Numbered from the stretch's first letter, positions 7,606 through 14,383 are shown. The stretch: DNA of 15,007 nucleotides from Actinomycetota bacterium (GCA_903970355.1 CAJCIF010000437.1:1-15007); one strand, 5' to 3'. Translations and numbers: made by a program. The notes: generated by a model not told the origin, from the sequence alone.

Positions 7606-9437
7606 TTGTTGTGACCATTAGTCGATGCAGCATCCTGCGGTGTTGGATCCGCTAATATCGGAGGCTTCTCAAACGACTTAGTCGTTCGTTTTATTTCAAT
7701 TGACTGCAACAAAAGACTGGGGGCAATTGCAGATACCGACACTGTTCCTGACTCTCTTCCACATCGGCCATCGAAACTTTGATAGTCGTTACCTGCTGCG
7801 ATTATTCGTTCAAGAGCAGCAAGCGGAGTGCCGACTATTGATGCCCCTCTTATCAGCTCATCCGGCTTACCGTCCACAAACACTTTATAAACGCGCAGAG
7901 GATTTACCGTGTAAGTTTGCTCGGAAGATCGAGAGGTATAAGTAAAACCGCCTGAGATCTCATCAAAAAGCAAACCATACGATTTATGCTGCTTAATGGC
8001 TTCGTTGATCAACATGCGTCTGAGCACCGCCGGATCACATTGCTTTGATTTTTCGACATTAACAAACAAGTTGGCTTGCCTTCCCATCGGATTCCAGCCC
8101 GGCGAAGATCGGCCATGTCCGTTGGAAGCTTTGAATCCTTGTATCGGTGTGCGCCCAAGCAAAAAACCAGTTAGTACGCCATCTTTGGTGAGCTGCACTT
8201 TCTGAGCAGGCACTCCCTCATCATCGAAATGGTAAAAGCCATTCAACCAATGATTACCCAACTTTTGTCGAGTTGGATCATCTTCAACAGAAATAAATTT
8301 GGGCATGACGAGTTCGCCAAGTCGGCGCGCATAAGTTTTGCCTTCCGTCTCACTTTTCTCGTGGATGGCTTCTACTCTGTGTCCAAAAGTTTCATGAAAG
8401 AAAACAGCAGCAGCCTTGCCCGATAGAATGGCAGGGCCAACATATGGTTCGGCAACCGGTGCTGTGCGCAGCTGGTCAAGGTCGTGCGCCAGTTTTTCAA
8501 TGCGTAGTTTCAACGCAGGTTCATCCGGTAAATATTGCATCTCAGGGACTTCTATCGAATCATAGAGCCAGAGATTCATGCCATCATCGGCAAGGGCCGA
8601 ACCGGATATATACAAATTGCAATTTAGATGTTGTTCTACGATTTGAGAGTTTTCGGTATTCACAAAATAGAATGTCGTTGGGCTCAGAGCAAGAGACACT
8701 AAGGAATGATCGATGTGCGGATGGGACAGAAATACCTTCGATAAACGCCTGAGTTCGTCATGCCAGGCTGTTCTATCAATAGCAGTATTTTTTATCTTCC
8801 CTTCGTAGTGGTGGGGCGGTTGAAGAGAAAAATCGCCTGATTTGTCTTCTTCAATCGAATAAATTTCGTTGCTGGCACGCAGCTCCGTTAATCTTTCCTG
8901 GGCTGCTTTATAGGCTTCATCAGTTTTCAACCAGAGGGATTGTCGCAAGGCAATGTCGCCACCGTTTATAGGGAGAATGGCATCTTCGGACGCCGCGCGC
9001 TCGTAAAAGGTGGGTGATGAAGTGCGATGACTTCTCAAATAGTGGGTGTTATCAAAACGTGGGCTGCCCAGGCGCAGATCAACGGCCAACATTCGCCAGG
9101 GTTTCAATTTGTCATCTTGCAAAGCACCATCGGTCGCATCGATGGTTTCCCAGGTTCCTTCGTATAAACGATAAGCAAGATAGTAAAGCGGCATGTTGCC
9201 ATTGGACGACAACTCCTTCTTAGCCCGTTTCAGCTCTTCTTCTAGAGTTTGAACAATGGGATTCGAAATTGTTGTATTAACAGTTGCTTTTACCGACTCG
9301 CTGGCAGCCTGACCGAGTCCATCCGAAAATAGACTCAAATAGAGGGCCGCGAAACAACTAGTAAATCGTCTTGCGCTCTTGCCGCGGACTGAATTGTTTG
9401 ACAAGCCTGGATTCTCGCTTTCACACAGAACATTCAT
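7602..9437 (-). CDS. Exported TldD-like zinc metallopeptidase (catalytic subunit)
   Basis: This is a TldD/PmbA-family protein with the active-site HExxxH present as HETFGH (348-353), followed by RVEA, and the C-terminal Cys-Gly (C559) that is a metal ligand in TldD. Family members cleave unfolded or modified peptides; E. coli TldD/TldE matures microcin B17 and degrades CcdA. The product, 611 residues from ATG 9437, is longer than cytoplasmic TldD (about 480). It has the N-terminal block YYLAYR (85-90) and WLKTDEAYK (169-177) that I associate with larger, exported TldD relatives. A hydrophobic stretch after RRFTS (about 25-44, ending GQAAS) looks like a signal peptide, unusually far from the start. 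The start is uncertain: TTG 9485, ATG 9437 and TTG 9404 are all possible and none has a strong ribosome binding site. TTG 9404 would give the most normal signal peptide. It is first in a two-gene operon with its non-catalytic paralogue. Confidence 0.9.
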   Translation of the reverse strand: MNVLCESENPGLSNNSVRGKSARRFTSCFAALYLSLFSDGLGQAASESVKATVNTTISNPIVQTLEEELKRAKKELSSNGNMPLYYLAYRLYEGTWETIDATDGALQDDKLKPWRMLAVDLRLGSPRFDNTHYLRSHRTSSPTFYERAASEDAILPINGGDIALRQSLWLKTDEAYKAAQERLTELRASNEIYSIEEDKSGDFSLQPPHHYEGKIKNTAIDRTAWHDELRRLSKVFLSHPHIDHSLVSLALSPTTFYFVNTENSQIVEQHLNCNLYISGSALADDGMNLWLYDSIEVPEMQYLPDEPALKLRIEKLAHDLDQLRTAPVAEPYVGPAILSGKAAAVFFHETFGHRVEAIHEKSETEGKTYARRLGELVMPKFISVEDDPTRQKLGNHWLNGFYHFDDEGVPAQKVQLTKDGVLTGFLLGRTPIQGFKASNGHGRSSPGWNPMGRQANLFVNVEKSKQCDPAVLRRMLINEAIKQHKSYGLLFDEISGGFTYTSRSSEQTYTVNPLRVYKVFVDGKPDELIRGASIVGTPLAALERIIAAGNDYQSFDGRCGRESGTVSVSAIAPSLLLQSIEIKRTTKSFEKPPILADPTPQDAASTNGHNK

Positions 9438-9531
9438 TCTACCCAATTCCAATATGCTCCGCCCAGATTGATGAAAACTGGACAAGGGCTGTTGAACCAG
9501 CTTTAAAGCATTCTGAACATTAACTCATGTT

Positions 9532-9572
9532 GGTGAAGATCTGGTGAAAATCTCGGGCGGTTGTTCTACAAT
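9532..9572 (+). promoter_or_regulatory. Candidate promoter with 11-bp tandem repeats
   Basis: GGTGAAGATCT (9532-9542) and GGTGAAAATCT (9543-9553) are back-to-back 11-bp direct repeats with one mismatch. TACAAT (9567-9572) is a good -10, and GTGAAA (9544-9549), inside the second repeat, sits 17 nt upstream as a weak -35. One-turn direct repeats overlapping a poor -35 are typical of response-regulator activation (OmpR/PhoB type). The transcript would start near 9579 and read into the glycosyltransferase gene at 9642. The assignment is by eye only. Confidence 0.4.
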
Positions 9573-9641
9573 GGCTTCTCGAAGCTCAGTTACTCAAATT
9601 GGAACTATTAGTAGTCTGCAATCGTATTTGGTGGCAGGCAT

Positions 9642-11291
9642 GTGTCATGTCGTCCCCATAATCTTTCCTTGGATATCAGCTCTTTGGAATGTCCGGCGCG
9701 GTGCAAACCCGATTTAGATCGGTCAGACATCCTTTTGGTTTTGTTGATTGCCATCGTTTTTGCAACCATGGGAATGGTCTGGTTCTCATTTGATCAGCGG
9801 ATTCCAACCCAGGACGAAGCAAAACATATTCTTAACAGCATTGCGTGCAGCGATTTGCTCGCACGTGGCCGTCCCTGGCAATACCATTGGTGGTACCAGT
9901 GTCTTAATGTTTCTGAATTTTACCCACCATTTATCTATCTAGTTAATGGCATCTTTCTCCTTTTCTTTGGAAAAACTCGCCTGATCGAACAGCTTTGTGC
10001 CACCTTTTTTACTGCTTTCTTGCTAGTGGGAATCTATGTTCTCATTCGACAACTAAGAGGCGGAAAAATTGCCGGTTGTGCAAGCGCACTGTTCCTGTGC
10101 TCATATCCACTAATTTCGCGTTTGAGCCATACTTATTTCTTAGACCTGCCTGCTGTTGCAATGATGACTTGTGCATTGGCGGCTTTAATATGGTCTAGAA
10201 ATGAGCCCGCAGCGAAATTTCCCGTTGTTCTAACTGGTTTTCTAATCGGAGCGGCTTTCTTAAGTAAGCCACTGGTAATTGGATATCTATTAGCCGCCGT
10301 TCTTTATATTTTGATTTTGGATCTGAAGCGTGGTTCCATTTCCAGGGCCGCCAGCATTATTGCGATTGCGTTTGCAGTAGCAGTGCCTTTTTATTGGCAT
10401 AACCTGGAAATGTATCAACGTTGGCAGTCTGCCAATATTGATTCTTTTGCAAGCGTTGGCATACATCATTCACTCTTAAGTAATCTTGTAGCTTATCTCG
10501 AAGCCCTGCCAACATTTATGTCACCAGTCCTGTTTTCAGTTTTTGCAATTTCGTTTTTATTTTTTCGCTTAGAAGATTACCGCAAACTGTTTCCCTTGAT
10601 TTGTTCGATGTTAGGTGGATTTATCCTGACCTCTAACAGCATGGGAATTGATCTCGAAATGCGTTATTTCGTGCCCTTTTTCGTGGGACCTGCCGTTTTC
10701 TCAGGTTTTCTTATAGAGAAGCTTTTCAAGTCAACTAAAGCTATTCTTCGTTTCGCCGGAGCCGTTCTCCTTGCAATTGCGGTATGTACATATGTCAGCT
10801 TTAATTTCGCCCCATATCCAGTACCACTGTCACCTTTGCCTGGTGCATCTGGGCTGGCAAAAAGATTTGATGGCAATCCCAAACGTGATGGCTACGAAGA
10901 CTGGGGATATCCGCTCGTCCTGGAGAAAATTAATAGCGTGGAAGCAGGAAAGGCCGTTTATCTAAACATCTTGCCAAATCATGACGCTCTTCATACTACT
11001 GCCTTTGCGTTATTTCTGAAGGAACATGGAAATGACTCGATCTTCCCAACTAATTCTCGAACATGCACCATCGTTGGAGATCGCGTTGTGTTCAATCCGA
11101 CCACTGCATGCTACCCGAGTTGGTATCTTCGCAAAACCGGAGATAATGGATTTCATCTCGCCGATCAGCAATCCGAAATCGCCTATGGAAAGCTGATTGA
11201 TTTTATTGCTAACAGTGGCAAGTTCAAGCTAGCGGCAACCAAACGGCTTCCCGATGGCAGCGACATGTTGCTCTATCGCAAGGCGATGTGA
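9642..11291 (+). CDS. Membrane glycosyltransferase, GT-C fold (ArnT/PMT_2-like)
   Basis: The 549-residue polytopic membrane protein has a cytoplasmic N-terminus, about 9-11 hydrophobic helices (first at about 29-48, last at about 372-390) and a soluble C-terminal part of some 150 residues. The first loop after helix 1 carries PTQDEA with D58-E59, the acidic pair expected for GT-C transferases that use polyprenyl-phosphate sugars. It is followed by YPPFIYL (94-100) and HTYFLDLP with D168, matching the general ArnT/dolichyl-phosphate-mannose transferase pattern. The active site would face the periplasm, transferring a lipid-linked sugar to lipid, polysaccharide or protein. The acceptor cannot be told from sequence. 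The start is GTG 9642 with a mediocre AGG upstream; a slightly later start is possible. It diverges from the TldD-like operon. Confidence 0.85.
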   Translation: MSCRPHNLSLDISSLECPARCKPDLDRSDILLVLLIAIVFATMGMVWFSFDQRIPTQDEAKHILNSIACSDLLARGRPWQYHWWYQCLNVSEFYPPFIYLVNGIFLLFFGKTRLIEQLCATFFTAFLLVGIYVLIRQLRGGKIAGCASALFLCSYPLISRLSHTYFLDLPAVAMMTCALAALIWSRNEPAAKFPVVLTGFLIGAAFLSKPLVIGYLLAAVLYILILDLKRGSISRAASIIAIAFAVAVPFYWHNLEMYQRWQSANIDSFASVGIHHSLLSNLVAYLEALPTFMSPVLFSVFAISFLFFRLEDYRKLFPLICSMLGGFILTSNSMGIDLEMRYFVPFFVGPAVFSGFLIEKLFKSTKAILRFAGAVLLAIAVCTYVSFNFAPYPVPLSPLPGASGLAKRFDGNPKRDGYEDWGYPLVLEKINSVEAGKAVYLNILPNHDALHTTAFALFLKEHGNDSIFPTNSRTCTIVGDRVVFNPTTACYPSWYLRKTGDNGFHLADQQSEIAYGKLIDFIANSGKFKLAATKRLPDGSDMLLYRKAM

Positions 11292-11316
11292 GAACTTCTG
11301 AATTAAATCCATCGCC
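11282..11316 (+). terminator. Possible weak terminator after the glycosyltransferase
   Basis: GGCGATG (11282-11288) and CATCGCC (11310-11316) are a perfect 7-bp GC-rich inverted repeat whose 21-nt loop includes the stop codon. A pyrimidine-rich stretch follows, but there is no real U-run. The long loop lowers confidence. Confidence 0.25.
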
Positions 11317-11380
11317 GTACTCTCTTTCCATAGTCCCTACTGTTGAATGATAGCTAAGATGCCATCGCTGAAAAATTTAT

Positions 11381-11410
11381 TTGCACCTAATTGCTTGTTA
11401 CCCTTATAAT
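11381..11410 (+). promoter_or_regulatory. Sigma70-type promoter for the SAF-domain gene
   Basis: A perfect TATAAT at 11405-11410 has TTGCAC (11381-11386) 18 nt upstream. Transcription would start near 11417. That supports ATG 11445 as the start of the following gene and rules out the longer TTG 11391 frame. Confidence 0.5.
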
Positions 11411-11444
11411 TGGGCGTCACTTCCTGACAATTGAAACACTTACT

Positions 11445-12074
11445 ATGACTAAATTTCATGCTCTCCCAAGAGCGCTCTACTTATGCTTACTCATCATAGG
11501 ACTGGGAGTTATGCCAGAAGGTACGCTTGGTGCAGAAAAGAAGAGCAACGACAAAATTTCAGTCGTTTCTGCTCTAAGGAATATTCCGGACGGTGCAACT
11601 ATACAGTCGGAGTATTTAACAACCAAAGAGATGGATAAAGAAATCGTGCCTACGCACGCGTTGCATAGCATAGCGTCGGCTGTCGGGAAGTTATCGCGAG
11701 GCATCAATAAAGGCCAGTTAGTGGCCGAAAGCTTGCGATACGGGAAAAGCACCAAACGGATGGTAACCGCAAGTAACGGAGAACAGTCGGTAATAGAAGA
11801 ATATGGTGCACCTACCTTGGAAGTTTACGGAGTCAATGCGGGGAAGACCATGGATCAGGTCAAGGAAATCCAGAAACGCTTCGAAGCTAAGTATTTTGGA
11901 CGTGCTAACGGCGTTAAGGGACTGGAGGGTGTAGGCATATCAAAGTCCGATGGAATTCTCTGCATAGTGACTTTGGTGCTCTATGGGCATGATAAGGAAA
12001 CGAGCATTCTACCCAAGGAATTCGAAGGGGTATCCGTTTTTTCGGAACACACAACCAAAATAGTGCCGCTGTAA
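11445..12074 (+). CDS. Exported SAF-domain protein with C-terminal GVGI-type domain
   Basis: The 209-residue product has a signal peptide (1-30, hydrophobic LYLCLLIIGLGV, cleavage near TLGA). Residues 38-95 match the SAF domain pattern of CpaB/FlgA-type proteins: SVVSALRNIPDGATI, then EYLTTKEM, then a Gly-containing turn and GINKGQLV. In CpaB and FlgA this domain helps assemble pilus or flagellar P-ring parts in the periplasm. Here no pilus or flagellar genes are nearby, and the protein lacks the usual CpaB C-terminal part. Instead residues 138-209 form a small domain with GLEGVGIS (159-166), a beta strand CIVTLVLYG, ILP (188-190) and FEGVSV (193-198). This resembles the N-terminal 'GVGI...LP..i.GV.V' region seen before some trypsin-like proteins; that likeness is from memory. 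Function is unknown. There is no clear ribosome binding site. Confidence 0.8.
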   Translation: MTKFHALPRALYLCLLIIGLGVMPEGTLGAEKKSNDKISVVSALRNIPDGATIQSEYLTTKEMDKEIVPTHALHSIASAVGKLSRGINKGQLVAESLRYGKSTKRMVTASNGEQSVIEEYGAPTLEVYGVNAGKTMDQVKEIQKRFEAKYFGRANGVKGLEGVGISKSDGILCIVTLVLYGHDKETSILPKEFEGVSVFSEHTTKIVPL

Positions 12075-12109
12075 TTTTAATCGGTCACCAGCAGAGCGTG
12101 ATGCCTCAC

Positions 12110-12300
12110 TCAATGCGCGATGTCACAATTGGAGCTCCATCTCGCGGTATTGCTCCGAGGTTGAATATTCCGTCGCCGCCAATTCTTTCGCTGGAATCAA
12201 TGCGCGATCTCACCGGAGATACATCTCGCGGTATTGCTCCGAGGTTGAATATCGCGTCGCCGTCAACTATGTCTCTGGATTTGATGCGTGCCCTCACATC
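12110..12300 (+). repeat. 87/84-bp tandem repeat, two full copies plus a partial
   Basis: Copy 1 is 12110-12196 (87 bp), copy 2 is 12197-12280 (84 bp), and a decayed third starts at 12281 (TTGATGCGTGCCCTC). Copies 1 and 2 share a 31-bp core without mismatch (12138-12168 and 12222-12252), which includes CTCGCGG and CTCCGAGG and could form a small hairpin (ATCTCG with CGAGGT). The only length change is 3 bp, so frames are preserved on both strands: an 85-codon plus frame (12098-12355) and a 72-codon minus frame (12324-12106) stay open. Wobble positions coincide on the two strands, so the substitutions do not show which strand, if any, is coding. No convincing ribosome binding site or signal peptide is present. 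I record it as a repeat and not as a gene. Confidence 0.75.
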
Positions 12301-12398
12301 TGGTGGCTCTCTGCGATTAGGCAACTTCCGTCATTGGGCTATTCCATTAAGCTAGGGGTTTGGGCGCGATTTCTACGCGATTCTTTGCCCGCTTTCTT

Positions 12399-12434
12399 GA
12401 GCGGTTTAGTGAGCGGTTGAGTGAGCGGTTGAGA
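12399..12434 (+). repeat. Three 12-bp tandem GAGCGGTT motifs (cluster 1)
   Basis: GAGCGGTT occurs at 12399, 12411 and 12423, exactly 12 bp apart, with related spacers (TAGT, GAGT, GAGA). A CCGCT at 12389-12393 could pair with the first AGCGG. The cluster lies in the gene-free region and matches cluster 2 some 113 bp downstream in motif and spacing. It could be a regulator-binding array or a decayed minisatellite. Confidence 0.75.
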
Positions 12435-12478
12435 TTTCTTGCCAGACTTGGTCATATCTGGCATTCTAGCTCGATTAT

Positions 12479-12634
12479 ATGCGCTTCGACAGTTTAGGAA
12501 ACAGAGCAAATGAGCGGTTATATGAGCGGATGGATGAGCGGTTTAAAGGCTGGCTAAAAGAGGCTTATAATGCCATTTATGTTGTTTTGGACCAGGCGCC
12601 AAAAATGGTTTCTATTTCAGTGGTAATTCTATAA
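12479..12634 (+). CDS. Possible 51-codon ORF spanning the second repeat cluster
   Basis: ATG 12479 opens a 51-codon frame ending TAA 12632-12634. The repeat cluster is read as NERLYERMDERFK, an amphipathic helix with a 4-residue period, followed by a Trp/Leu-containing and then a hydrophobic end (VVLDQAP, ISVVIL). No ribosome binding site is visible, and a TATAAT at 12566 lies inside the frame, which argues against it. It is more likely an accidental frame or the remnant of a repeat protein than a working gene. Confidence 0.15.
   Translation: MRFDSLGNRANERLYERMDERFKGWLKEAYNAIYVVLDQAPKMVSISVVIL
12512..12547 (+). repeat. Three 12-bp tandem GAGCGGTT/GAGCGGAT motifs (cluster 2)
   Basis: GAGCGGTT at 12512, GAGCGGAT at 12524 and GAGCGGTT at 12536 are again exactly 12 bp apart, each preceded by T. 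The last unit ends at 12547, where the -35 of the TATAAT at 12566 would fall. The position therefore suits an activator or repressor array for the gene at 12683. Confidence 0.75.
12543..12571 (+). promoter_or_regulatory. Candidate promoter for the coiled-coil/TPR gene
   Basis: A perfect TATAAT at 12566-12571 has only a poor -35 (TTAAAG, 12543-12548) at 17-nt spacing. That -35 overlaps the last GAGCGGTTTAAA unit. The transcript would begin near 12578 with a leader of about 105 nt before ATG 12683. A weak -35 next to tandem direct repeats suggests an activator-dependent promoter, but this is inference. Confidence 0.4.
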
Positions 12635-12682
12635 GATACTCTGTTGTACAAGCCCTTCAGGATTTTAGAACGGGGATCAGCA

Positions 12683-13315
12683 ATGGGACATTTTGAAATG
12701 AAGAAACTTTTGCCCTTCCTCGTCACGTGCTTATTCTTATCTCTTTCTGCTTTCGCCGACGATCAGAATTCGGGTAATTCTGATCAACAACCTGCAATCA
12801 CCAACGCCCAACGCGAAGCCCTCAGAAAGCAATCGCAAGAATTGCAGAAAAGTCTTAATACACTTAAAGTCCAAGACAAAAAGCTCCAAGAAATGCGGCA
12901 ATCAGTCGAACAAGCGCAGAATAAAGCTAATGAGAGTGTCGCGAGAGCCGCCGGAGAAGATATAAAACAGTTGCCGGAATTGGAAAAGAGATTGGGAAGA
13001 GACAACCCAATTGTGCTAGAGAAATATACAACTGTGGGGTATCACTATTTTTTCTCCAAGCAATACAAACAGGCGGACAGCTTATTCACATGGCTGGTGG
13101 TGGCACGTGAAAAGACCTCTGGTCCTAACAGCCATGATACTGGTCAGGCACTCCTAAACCTCGCTGAAACCAAACGTCTTGAGGGTTTAAAAGCAGACGC
13201 AAAACCTCTTTACGAACGCAGCATCAAAATTCTATCTACCACTCGCAGCCCCCTTCCCAGTATCGATGCCGGGACGCTCGAGCAGGCAAAACGCGGATTG
13301 AAGCTTGTTGAATAA
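12683..13315 (+). CDS. Exported coiled-coil and TPR protein
   Basis: The product is 210 residues from ATG 12683, which has GGGGA at 12672-12676 with a 6-nt spacer; the longer TTG 12644 frame has no such site. The signal peptide covers 1-25 (MKKLLPFLVTCLFLSLS core, cleavage after AFA). Residues about 42-88 are a highly charged Gln/Lys/Glu-rich coiled coil. From about 90 on there is a short TPR region of the kinesin-light-chain-like sort: DNPIVLEKYTTVGYHYFFSKQYKQADSLF, then GPNSHDTGQALLNLAETKR, then AKPLYERSIKIL. This implies a periplasmic or surface scaffold or adaptor, with no visible partner. It converges on the Gly/Asn-rich gene downstream. The transcript probably starts at the repeat-flanked promoter near 12566. 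Confidence 0.85.
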   Translation: MGHFEMKKLLPFLVTCLFLSLSAFADDQNSGNSDQQPAITNAQREALRKQSQELQKSLNTLKVQDKKLQEMRQSVEQAQNKANESVARAAGEDIKQLPELEKRLGRDNPIVLEKYTTVGYHYFFSKQYKQADSLFTWLVVAREKTSGPNSHDTGQALLNLAETKRLEGLKADAKPLYERSIKILSTTRSPLPSIDAGTLEQAKRGLKLVE

Positions 13316-13348
13316 ATAATGCCTTCCAATGTGTAATCATCACGCAAG

Positions 13349-13372
13349 ATGCATCGAGGTTTGCGGATGCAT
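13349..13372. terminator. Possible hairpin between converging genes
   Basis: ATGCATC (13349-13355) and GATGCAT (13366-13372) are a perfect 7-bp inverted repeat with a 10-nt loop in the 68-nt gap between converging genes. It is placed to stop transcription from both sides, but it lacks a U-run on either strand. Confidence 0.35.
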
Positions 13373-13383
13373 TACCCATTTAA

Positions 13384-14262
13384 TTAGAATAACAGGCTGC
13401 TGCCGAACTGCGGACTCGAGAATGTATAACTGTATGGGGCATGAGTGTTCAAGAAATGGAGACCGCCCGGTAAGCCAACCTTAGCAAATGGTTCATAGAA
13501 ATTCTGGGAAATGGTTCCCGTCAAAAATGCGCTGCTGATGTTTTTCGTTATCCCATTTGCAAATGTAAAACTGCTATTGAAACCGTTATAAGTTACGGCC
13601 CCGGAAGTAGCTCCTGTATTAAAAGGATTATTGCCAAAAGCAATAAAGTAATTTCCGGTATTGATGAAGGTGCGATTGTCCAACGTATAGTAATACGTCC
13701 CATTTAAAATACCACCCTGGACTTTGCCACTGAAGCTGGCTAACCCTGAGGAGAATGCGCCATTCCCGACGGTGGCATATTGGCTAAAATATGCACTCTG
13801 TGATCCGGATAAATGTCTTCCGAGAATTTGAGTTACAAGTATTGCTCCTGTAGGCCTGGTCGGCTGACTGAAATTCAAAAAATTACCAAGATTTGAGCCA
13901 AACGGAGCGCTGACTCCGTTGTTGGCTGGGTTGGAACCCAGTGCGACAGTAACTGGGCCGTCCGCGTTATATAGTGAGGTACCGCCTGGGATTTCATTGT
14001 TATAAAGAGTGCCGGTTATTGCACCGTTTGAAATGTTTCCACCGGCAAAACTGTTCTGTCCGTTTTTGTAGTTAGCAAAAATAATGGTCTTGTAAGTTGT
14101 CAAGCTTGCTTGAGATGACCGACTAACTGGTAACCGGAAGTTATTAAGTGCATGACTGCTATGCGTTGTTGGAATGAGAACGCCATGGCCTTGTGCCGCA
14201 GGAACCATAGACGATAGCAATGCTAATGCAGAACATAGGATGGCTCTACTTGACCAAAGCAT
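13384..14262 (-). CDS. Exported Gly/Asn/Ser-rich protein of unknown function
   Basis: The 292-residue product starts at ATG 14262 behind an excellent Shine-Dalgarno (GAGGG, 14274-14270, 7-nt spacer). The signal peptide covers 1-25 (ILCSALALLSSMV core, cleavage near AAQG). The mature protein is rich in Gly, Asn, Ser, Thr, Phe and Tyr and poor in charge. It has many short strand-turn patterns such as GGNISNGAITGTLYNN, GALASFSGKV-like Gly turns, and repeated GTYYY or GNYFIAFGNNP segments. This composition fits an all-beta surface, matrix or autotransporter-like protein. I recognise no domain, no metal or catalytic motif, and no sorting signal at the C-terminus, which ends in FGSSLLF. It has the same orientation as the small gene upstream and could be co-transcribed with it across a 121-nt gap that contains a hairpin. 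Confidence 0.8.
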   Translation of the reverse strand: MLWSSRAILCSALALLSSMVPAAQGHGVLIPTTHSSHALNNFRLPVSRSSQASLTTYKTIIFANYKNGQNSFAGGNISNGAITGTLYNNEIPGGTSLYNADGPVTVALGSNPANNGVSAPFGSNLGNFLNFSQPTRPTGAILVTQILGRHLSGSQSAYFSQYATVGNGAFSSGLASFSGKVQGGILNGTYYYTLDNRTFINTGNYFIAFGNNPFNTGATSGAVTYNGFNSSFTFANGITKNISSAFLTGTISQNFYEPFAKVGLPGGLHFLNTHAPYSYTFSSPQFGSSLLF

Positions 14263-14349
14263 TTGAAATCCCTCGCTCCTCTATCTAAATGATTATGGGT
14301 ACTTTATTAGGACAGAAAAGGAAATTGCAACCCTTGATGAGCCTATGCA

Positions 14350-14372
14350 GGTCAGCTCTGTAGAGTATGACC
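14350..14372 (-). terminator. Imperfect hairpin after the small helical gene
   Basis: GGTCA (14350-14354) pairs with TGACC (14368-14372), and inside them CTC (14356-14358) pairs with GAG (14363-14365) around a TGTA loop. The result is an 8-bp stem with a small internal bulge, 12 nt past the stop at 14384. There is no U-run, so it could be a processing or attenuation structure between the two minus-strand genes or a weak terminator. Confidence 0.3.
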
Positions 14373-14383
14373 GAGGTGCTACG

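Noticed and set aside
9516..9531. AACAT/ATGTT inverted repeat upstream of the glycosyltransferase
   Set aside because: Five-bp arms in AT-rich DNA are expected by chance, with no clear link to a promoter.
12098..12355. 85-codon plus frame and 72-codon minus frame over the tandem repeat as genes
   Set aside because: Both stay open because the repeat period is a multiple of three and wobble positions coincide. Neither has a convincing ribosome binding site, so it is kept as a repeat only.
12110..12547. CRISPR array or mobile element
   Set aside because: The repeats are too few, have no unique spacers of constant length, and have no cas genes or transposase nearby.
12630..12635. TATAAG as an alternative -10 for the gene at 12683
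   Set aside because: There is no acceptable -35 at a suitable distance, and the perfect TATAAT at 12566 is better.
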